NCBI GenBank assembly: GCA_003153335.1
Contig: PLYG01000237.1
Coordinates: 244 to 11,951, forward strand
Reading direction: 5' to 3'
DNA length: 11,708 nt
Origin: Betaproteobacteria bacterium
Lineage (GTDB): Bacteria; Pseudomonadota; Gammaproteobacteria; Burkholderiales; Casimicrobiaceae
Of this stretch, positions 7,022-11,708 are shown in pieces. Under the pieces are notes generated by a model. The model was not told the origin of the DNA. It saw nothing but the letters and a program-made list of their open reading frames with translations, and searched no databases. The position numbers were made by a program, and so were the translations under genes. Each line of letters opens with the position of its first letter. Position 1 is the first letter of the stretch.

Positions 7022-7741
7022 TTGAGCATGATGCTCGATGCGATCGAGCCCCGCCGGCTGTATCGGCAGATCGCCGGCCGGATCGGCGCGCTGATTGCGC
7101 GGGGGGAATATCCGCCAGGGACCCGCCTGCCGCCGGAGCGCGACCTCGCCGCGCAGCTGCAGGTCAGCCGCACGTCGGTGCGCGAAGCGCTGATTGCGCT
7201 GGAACTCGGCGGCCTGATCGACATCCGGATGGGGTCGGGCATCTACGTGCTCGACCAGCGCGGCGCCGCGGTGCGGCTCGTGGGCAAGGGTGACGAGGCG
7301 ACCGGACCGTTCGAGCAACTCAGGGCGCGCTGGCTGATCGAGGGGGAAACCGCGGCACTGGCGGCAAAGCACGCGACCGCCGCTGATATCGCGGCATTGC
7401 GCGAGTTGAGCAGCCAGCTCAACGACTACCTGCCGCCCAGCCGTGACGTTCCGGACCGGATGTTTCATGTGAAGATCGCGGAGGCCTCAGGCAACAGCGT
7501 GCTGGCGCTGGTTGTCGCCTTTCTCTGGGAACAGCGCAACGGGCCGCTGTGGGCGCAGATCGAAAAGCATTTTCATACCCCGGAACTGCTGCGGCAGTCC
7601 GTGGCTGACCACGAGGCAATCATCCGCGCGATTTCCGGGCACGATGCGCCGGGCGCGCGGCGGACGATGCGGGCGCACCTGAACCGGGTGTCCCGTGAAT
7701 TTGCGCGCGGCTGGCGTCCAGCCCGCGCCAGATCGGCATAG
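7022..7741 (+). CDS. GntR-family transcriptional regulator with FCD domain, UxuR/ExuR-like
   Basis: This 239-residue repressor-type regulator has an N-terminal winged helix-turn-helix (about 12-78). It is recognisable from the GntR pattern YPPGTRLPPERDLAAQLQVS and RTSVREALIALELGGLI, then GSGIYV. A C-terminal FCD ligand-binding domain covers about 95-228. Likely metal-binding residues of FCD domains are D145 and H149 (DRMFH), H197 (DHEAII) and H219 (MRAHL). The stretch FEQLRARWLIEGETAALAA (98-116) closely resembles hexuronate regulators of the UxuR/ExuR group, suggesting a sugar-acid effector. TTG at 7022 is chosen because AGGAG at 7011-7015 gives a 6-base spacer. ATG at 7028 or 7031 would remove only 2-3 residues and is possible. 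Sitting between the TRAP and ABC operons, it could control either or both. The TGGT-N3-ACCA palindrome upstream suggests autoregulation. Confidence 0.92.
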   Translation: MSMMLDAIEPRRLYRQIAGRIGALIARGEYPPGTRLPPERDLAAQLQVSRTSVREALIALELGGLIDIRMGSGIYVLDQRGAAVRLVGKGDEATGPFEQLRARWLIEGETAALAAKHATAADIAALRELSSQLNDYLPPSRDVPDRMFHVKIAEASGNSVLALVVAFLWEQRNGPLWAQIEKHFHTPELLRQSVADHEAIIRAISGHDAPGARRTMRAHLNRVSREFARGWRPARARSA

Positions 7742-7913
7742 GCCGGAAACATGCTGCCGCAATATTCATCGATGGGATTTGATCCACGACAGAATGAATG
7801 CTCCAAATCCGTGTTCTCATGCTCTCCGGGAAATTCTCGGATGCGGACAAGAGCAGGAACAAGCGCGATGCGCTGTCGAGGATTTCGTAAGTGTGTAGTT
7901 TGAACCCGTAACG
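7742..7913. other. Intergenic region before the ABC operon, with a 15-base dyad
   Basis: This gap should contain the ABC-operon promoter, but I see no convincing sigma70 pair. CCGGGAAATTCTCGG at 7826-7840 is a near-perfect palindrome (seven pairs around a central A, one of them G-T), of a size suited to a dimeric repressor. A smaller dyad, GGAT-TTG-ATCC, lies at about 7774-7784. Neither matches the TGGT-N3-ACCA site before the GntR gene, so common control is not shown. No terminator is evident after the GntR stop. Confidence 0.35.
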
Positions 7914-7924
7914 AAGGAGAAAGC

Positions 7925-9091
7925 ATGAAAACTGTAAATACCAAACTGGCGGTTGCGCTTGCGCTGGCCGCCCTTGCCTATGGCGCGGTCGCGCAAAAAA
8001 TGCCGACCAGCCCGATCACGCTCAATATCGTCGACGTCGCGGGCAACCTGGCGCTGACCCAGGACGCGCTGGATGCGTACAAGACGCAGAATCCGAAACT
8101 GGTCAGCAAGTTCACGTTTACCCAGACGACCGCGCCCGAACTGCCCGCCAAGCTCAAGGCAATGCAGGCGGCCGGACGGGTCGATATCGATCTGGTGCTG
8201 ACCGGCACCGATGCGCTGGCCGCGGGGCTGGAACAGAATTTGTGGGTGAAGCTGTTCCCCGAACAGGCCAAGGCCTTTTCCGGCGTGATGGACAGTTATC
8301 TCCCCGCCGCGCGCAAGATGCAGGACTTGGCGCAGGATCACGGGCTGGTCGTGACGTTCATGCCCGCCGGGCCGCTGGTCGAATACAACCCGGACAAGGT
8401 GAAGACGCCCCCGACCACGCCGGCCGAACTGCTTGCCTGGTGCAAGGCCAACCCCAACAAGCTGATCTATGCGCGTCCGGCGAATTCGGGTCCGGCACGC
8501 ACGTTCCTGATGGGCCTTCCCTATCTGCTGGGCGACAAGGATCCCAAGGATCCGATCAAGGGCTGGGACAAGACTTGGGCGTATATCAAGGATCTCAATT
8601 CGTGCATCGAGTACTACCCGACCCGTACCGGCGCGGTGATGAAGGAGCTCGGCGAAGGCTCGCGCGACATCACGCTCACGATGACCGGCTGGGATATCAA
8701 CCCGCGCGTGCTGGGCATCGTGCCGAAGAACTTCAAGGTCGTGCCGTTCAAGGGCATGACCTGGGTCAACGATGCGCACTACATGGTGATTCCAAAGGGC
8801 GTTCCCGACGATCATCTGTACGTATTGCTCGACCTGATGAAATTCATGCTGCAGCCGGCGCAACAGGCGGTCACCTATGACAAGGGCTACTTCTATCCGG
8901 GACCCGCGGTGAAGAACGTGCCGGTGACGATGGCGCCGCAGGCAAGCCAGGACGCGCTGAAGGAATTCGGCCGCCCCGAGTACGACCAGTGGCTGGCCGA
9001 ATTTCCGCACGCGCTGCCGCTGGATGCCAAGCCGATGGTCGAGGCGTTCAGGAAATGGGACCAGGAAGTCGGCACGCAGAAGACGAAATAG
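7925..9091 (+). CDS. ABC transporter periplasmic solute-binding protein (family 1 type)
   Basis: The gene encodes a 388-residue receptor of an ABC importer. A signal peptide (MKTVNTKLAVALALAALAYG, then AVA-Q) is cleaved at about residue 23, with no lipobox cysteine, so the protein is free in the periplasm. The mature part has the two-lobe binding-protein layout. It starts ITLNIVDVAGNLALTQDALD, has DIDLVLTGTDALAAGL (88-103) in lobe 1, then TPPTTPAELLAWCKANP (161-177) and LIYARPANSGPARTFL (180-195). The last two recall the YnjB/PotD-like branch of family 1 more than maltose-binding proteins. C173 and C227 are the only cysteines I see in the mature chain and might form a disulfide. The substrate is not readable from the sequence. 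AAGGAG at 7914-7919 with a 5-base spacer fixes the start. It is first in the operon, followed by 180 bases with a strong stem-loop before the ATPase. Confidence 0.9.
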   Translation: MKTVNTKLAVALALAALAYGAVAQKMPTSPITLNIVDVAGNLALTQDALDAYKTQNPKLVSKFTFTQTTAPELPAKLKAMQAAGRVDIDLVLTGTDALAAGLEQNLWVKLFPEQAKAFSGVMDSYLPAARKMQDLAQDHGLVVTFMPAGPLVEYNPDKVKTPPTTPAELLAWCKANPNKLIYARPANSGPARTFLMGLPYLLGDKDPKDPIKGWDKTWAYIKDLNSCIEYYPTRTGAVMKELGEGSRDITLTMTGWDINPRVLGIVPKNFKVVPFKGMTWVNDAHYMVIPKGVPDDHLYVLLDLMKFMLQPAQQAVTYDKGYFYPGPAVKNVPVTMAPQASQDALKEFGRPEYDQWLAEFPHALPLDAKPMVEAFRKWDQEVGTQKTK

Positions 9092-9105
9092 GCTGTCCGG
9101 CATGA

Positions 9106-9128
9106 CGCGGGCCGCACGGCGGCCCGCG
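9106..9128 (+). other. Strong GC stem-loop between binding-protein and ATPase genes
   Basis: CGCGGGCCGC-ACG-GCGGCCCGCG forms a perfect 10-bp GC stem with a 3-base loop. It starts 14 bases after the binding-protein stop. There is no T-run after it (GTAACG follows), so it is not a standard rho-independent terminator. Its place matches the hairpins of malE-malF type operons, which protect the upstream message and give more binding protein than membrane components. That role is an inference. Confidence 0.7.
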
Positions 9129-9140
9129 GTAACGAGCCGT

Positions 9141-9157
9141 GCCTTCATACCGAAGGC
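9141..9157 (+). other. Second, smaller hairpin in the same intergenic region
   Basis: GCCTTC-ATACC-GAAGGC is a perfect 6-bp stem with a 5-base loop, 12 bases after the stronger stem-loop. The flanks GT and GCAC can add pairs across a bulge. It has no T-run. Together the two hairpins make the 180-base spacer structurally rich, and the rest of it (9158-9271) shows no promoter or gene that I can support. Confidence 0.4.
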
Positions 9158-9271
9158 GCACCCGCGACGGTTCCGGGAAGGACCGGCACGAGGCAGGCGC
9201 GCATTCAAATCAACATCGTTTGCCCTCCGGCACTTGGGGGCGGCAACGAGGTCTTCAGACGGGTTCCACAG

Positions 9272-10348
9272 ATGAAACAAGACTTTTCCCAGCTTCGTCT
9301 CGACCAGGTGACACGGCGCTTCGCGGCGGCCGGCGGCCAGACCGTCGCTGCGCTCGACAACATGACGCTGACGGTCGAACGCGGTGAATTCATCGCGCTG
9401 CTGGGGCCCTCCGGCTGCGGCAAGTCGACCGCGCTCAACTGCATCGCCGGGCTGCTGGCGCTGTCAAGTGGCAGCATCTGGCTCGATGACGAGCGCATCG
9501 ATATGCTGCCGCCCGAGAAGCGCGGTTTCGGGATGGTTTTCCAGAACTACGCATTGTTTCCGCACATGAGCGTGAAAAGGAACATTGGCTTCGGCCTGCT
9601 GATGCGCGGCGAATCGGGCGCCGACATCGAGCGCAAGGTCGACGCGGTGGTGCGGCTGGTGCAATTGCGGGGACACGAGGACAAGCTGCCCGGACAACTC
9701 TCCGGTGGCCAGCAGCAGCGCGTGGCGATCGCCCGCGCGATTGTCATCGAACCCCCACTGGTGTTGATGGACGAACCCTTGTCCAACCTGGACGCGAAGC
9801 TGCGGCTGGAAATGCGCGCGGAGATCCGGCGAATTCACCGCGACTTGGGCCGCACCACCATTTATGTCACCCACGACCAGGACGAAGCGCTATCGCTCGC
9901 CGACCGGATCGTCGTCATCAAGGACGGACTGGTGCACCAGATTGCGGCGCCCGCCGAAATTTATGCGCAGCCGGCGAACCTCGACGTCGCCCGGTTCATG
10001 GGCTATCGGAACGTGCTCACCCTCGACGTGTCAGCCCAAGGTAACGGCCGCGCGCAGTTGTCGGGCCGAGGCCTCTCGCTGCAGGGAACGATCAAGCAAC
10101 CGCTGGGTGCAAAGGCCGCCGCCGCGATCCGTCCCGAGGAGTTTGTCGTCGGCGACGGACCGAACGGCATCGACGGCAAAGTCGAAAATGTCGAGTACAG
10201 CGGCCGCGATTCGCTGCTCGAAGTGGTCACCGCGGCCGGCCTCCGGCTGCACGTGCGCAGCGCGGTGCACCCCGCGGTGGGGGCGCAGGTGCGACTGTCG
10301 GTGCCTCCGGAACGGGTGCTGGTCTATCCCGCCGAAGCGAGTCCGTGA
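9272..10348 (+). CDS. ABC importer ATP-binding protein (MalK/UgpC/PotA type)
   Basis: This 358-residue cytoplasmic ATPase powers the importer. All nucleotide-binding motifs are intact: Walker A GPSGCGKST (45-53), Q-loop Q91 in FQNYALFPHMSV, signature LSGGQ (143-147), Walker B LVLMDEP (163-169), D-loop SNLD (171-174) and H-loop H201. From about residue 245 a TOBE-type beta domain follows (AAAAIRPEEFVVGD, and VENVEYSGRDSLLEV), as in regulated importers of the MalK/PotA group. The ATG at 9272 lacks a good Shine-Dalgarno: the nearest purine stretch, GAGG at 9248-9251, is about 20 bases away. Translation initiation may therefore be weak, which with the upstream stem-loops would hold ATPase below binding-protein levels. 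The stop TGA overlaps the next gene's start as TGATG. Confidence 0.95.
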   Translation: MKQDFSQLRLDQVTRRFAAAGGQTVAALDNMTLTVERGEFIALLGPSGCGKSTALNCIAGLLALSSGSIWLDDERIDMLPPEKRGFGMVFQNYALFPHMSVKRNIGFGLLMRGESGADIERKVDAVVRLVQLRGHEDKLPGQLSGGQQQRVAIARAIVIEPPLVLMDEPLSNLDAKLRLEMRAEIRRIHRDLGRTTIYVTHDQDEALSLADRIVVIKDGLVHQIAAPAEIYAQPANLDVARFMGYRNVLTLDVSAQGNGRAQLSGRGLSLQGTIKQPLGAKAAAAIRPEEFVVGDGPNGIDGKVENVEYSGRDSLLEVVTAAGLRLHVRSAVHPAVGAQVRLSVPPERVLVYPAEASP

Positions 10349-11229
10349 TGGCCCGCGCCACTTCGCCCATACACACCCGGGCCGCCGGGTTCGACCGCAC
10401 GCTGCTGCTGGTCCTGCCCGCCGCGATGTTCATGTTGCTGGTGTTCGTCTACCCGTTTTTGCACGGGCTGATGCTGTCGTTCACGCCGGTGGAGGGCGGA
10501 ACGCTTGCCAACTACGTCAAGTTTTTCGCCACCGACAACCTGTGGACGACCATCGGCACCACGCTGAAGCTCGCGATGCCGGCGACGCTGATCAATGTGG
10601 GCCTGGCGATTCCCATCGCGTATCAGATGCGCAGCAAGTCACCGTATCAGAAATGGGTGACGACTATCTTGGTCGTGCCCATCACGCTGGGCACGGTGCT
10701 GATCGCCGAGGGCATGCTGACCTACTTCGGCCCGCGCGGCTGGCTGTCGCAGTCGTTGCAGTTCCTGCATCTTTACGACGGACCGATACACCTGACGCAC
10801 AATTACTGGGGCGTGCTGATCTCGCTGATCATCTCGGGCTTTCCGTTCGTATTCCTGCTGATTCTCTCCTATATCACCGGCATCGATCCGGTGCTTGCGC
10901 GCGCCGCGGCGACGCTGGGCGCCGATCCGTGGCAACAGTTCAAGCAGATCTATTGGCCGCTGCTGATTCCCGGGATCGCGATGGCGTTCTGCCTGGCATT
11001 CGTCCAGTCATTCTCGGTTTTCCCGTCGGCGATCCTGCTGGGCGCGCCGCAGGGACCGACGCGCGTGATCTCGATCGCGGCATACGAGGCGGCATTCGAG
11101 CAGTACGACTACTCGCTGGCCTCCGCGATCGCGATGATCATGGGCTTCGTGCAACTGATCATCGTTGCGTTCGTGCTCGGGATGCGCAAGGTGTTTTATC
11201 GCGGCCCGGTGAGCGGAGGAAAGGGTTGA
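10348..11229 (+). CDS. ABC importer permease subunit 1 (PotB-like inner-membrane protein)
   Basis: The gene encodes 293 residues with about six membrane segments, near 18-42, 68-92, 104-126, 152-177, 201-232 and 257-279. The EAA loop that contacts the ATPase is visible as ITGIDPVLARAAATLGADPW followed by QQFKQIYWPLLIPG (about 177-209), with the usual AA..LGA..W..F....PLL..G spacing. The short N-terminus and gene order are typical of spermidine/putrescine- or iron-type ABC permeases rather than MalF, but substrate class remains open. ATG at 10348 shares its A with the ATPase stop (TGATG). GTG at 10345 is an in-frame alternative adding one residue. Coupled translation with the ATPase is expected. 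The second permease starts 4 bases after its stop. Confidence 0.93.
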   Translation: MARATSPIHTRAAGFDRTLLLVLPAAMFMLLVFVYPFLHGLMLSFTPVEGGTLANYVKFFATDNLWTTIGTTLKLAMPATLINVGLAIPIAYQMRSKSPYQKWVTTILVVPITLGTVLIAEGMLTYFGPRGWLSQSLQFLHLYDGPIHLTHNYWGVLISLIISGFPFVFLLILSYITGIDPVLARAAATLGADPWQQFKQIYWPLLIPGIAMAFCLAFVQSFSVFPSAILLGAPQGPTRVISIAAYEAAFEQYDYSLASAIAMIMGFVQLIIVAFVLGMRKVFYRGPVSGGKG

Positions 11230-11233
11230 TGCG

Positions 11234-11708
11234 ATGAACTATTCGTTGCCCGCACGAGCCGCCCGCGTGCTGATCTGGGGTGTGATGACGCTGTTCGTCG
11301 CCAATATCGGCCTCATGATCGCGGCGGTGACCACGAATTCGTTCGCGCGCCGCTGGCTGGGCACGTGGCTGCCCGATGGTTACACGATCCACTGGTATCT
11401 CGATGCATGGAAGGAATTCCAGCTCGACGCGATACTCTGGGTAACCGCCGAAGTCGTCATCGCCGTGGTCGGGTTGTCGTTGCTGATCGGCGTGCCCGCC
11501 GCGTATGCGCTCGCCCGCCGCGAGTTCATCGGCAAGCGATGGCTGACGCTGCTCTTCCTGCTGCCGCTGATGGTACCGCCGATCACCTATGGCATTCCGC
11601 TCGCCACGGTGTTCTACACGCTGCATCTGGGCGGCACGATCTACGGCGTGATTCTCTCCAACATGGTGCCCGCGCTGCCGTTTGTCATCCTGGTGATGAC
11701 GCCGTTCA
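11234..11708 (+). CDS. ABC importer permease subunit 2 (PotC-like), N-terminal part, cut by the right edge
   Basis: The first 158 residues of the second membrane subunit are present. They begin MNYSLPARAARVLIWGVMTL, with membrane segments at about 12-33, 66-94, 103-128 and 135-156. The pattern TIHWYLDAWKEF, then a helix ending LLIGVPAAYALARREFIGKR and FLLPLMVPPITYGIPL, is that of PotC/YnjC-like BPD permeases. The EAA loop lies beyond the window. ATG at 11234 is chosen since GGAGG/AAAGGG runs over 11215-11225 and the family's first helix follows directly. An ATG at 11229 reads into a stop after two codons. This permease is intact as far as seen and belongs to a different subgroup from the decayed MalG-like remnant at 3411-3699. 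Confidence 0.9.
   Translation, partial: MNYSLPARAARVLIWGVMTLFVANIGLMIAAVTTNSFARRWLGTWLPDGYTIHWYLDAWKEFQLDAILWVTAEVVIAVVGLSLLIGVPAAYALARREFIGKRWLTLLFLLPLMVPPITYGIPLATVFYTLHLGGTIYGVILSNMVPALPFVILVMTPF

Noticed and set aside
9106..9128. Rho-independent terminator after the ABC binding-protein gene
   Set aside because: The stem is strong, but no T-run follows and the downstream ATPase and permease genes clearly belong to the same importer.
7817..9280. A 487-codon minus-strand open frame opposite the ABC binding-protein gene
   Set aside because: It has no domain, no ribosome binding site and shadow-like composition. The sense strand encodes a binding protein with a signal peptide and strong Shine-Dalgarno.
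9864..11237. A 457-codon plus-strand open frame overlapping the ATPase and permease 1 genes
   Set aside because: It is out of frame with two well-supported genes and its product is arginine-rich and low in complexity.
1..11708. CRISPR array, tRNA/rRNA genes, insertion sequences, integrase or attachment sites, toxin-antitoxin or defence genes
   Set aside because: I looked for direct-repeat arrays, transposase motifs, terminal inverted repeats and cloverleaf-like sequences and saw none. The window is metabolic and transport DNA.

Overview
This GC-rich, gene-dense window looks like chromosomal carbohydrate or sugar-acid catabolism DNA from a betaproteobacterium, most likely of the order Burkholderiales. 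That placement is an inference. It rests on the BPSS1780-type membrane protein (a family I know from that order), the abundance of TRAP and ABC uptake genes, and GC-rich codon use. No rRNA, tRNA, CRISPR array, insertion sequence or phage gene was found.

Layout. Bases 1-182 (minus strand) are the N-terminus of an IlvD/Edd-family dehydratase that runs off the left edge. A small BPSS1780-type membrane protein follows on the plus strand (354-1199). It converges with a YicI-like GH31 alpha-glycosidase on the minus strand (1196-3418), and the two stop codons share one CTAG. Immediately upstream of the glycosidase, and overlapping its start, is the decayed 3' end of a MalG-type ABC sugar permease (3411-3699). 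The remnant has lost its N-terminus and carries a frameshift. The glycosidase was therefore once the last gene of a sugar-ABC operon whose transporter has been lost. A short tract of unclear origin (3700-3913) separates it from the next block.

From 3928 onward everything is on the plus strand. A complete TRAP transporter comes first: DctP-type binding protein, DctQ small membrane subunit and DctM large membrane subunit. Next is a GntR/FCD regulator resembling UxuR/ExuR. The gap before it holds a consensus -35 box, two dyads (one a perfect TGGT-N3-ACCA, typical of FCD-GntR operators) and a hairpin beside the ribosome binding site. Last is a four-gene ABC importer: periplasmic binding protein, ATPase and two permeases, the second cut by the right edge. 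A strong GC-rich stem-loop lies between the binding-protein and ATPase genes.

Together the genes read as a scavenging locus. The TRAP system probably imports an organic or sugar acid, the FCD regulator probably senses such a ligand, and the IlvD/Edd enzyme would dehydrate an aldonate-type acid. The ABC importer's substrate cannot be read from sequence. All families are known, and I found no convincing undescribed system. The most noteworthy signals are the eroded permease coupled to the glycosidase, the regulatory architecture at 6834-7020 and the stem-loop at 9106-9128.
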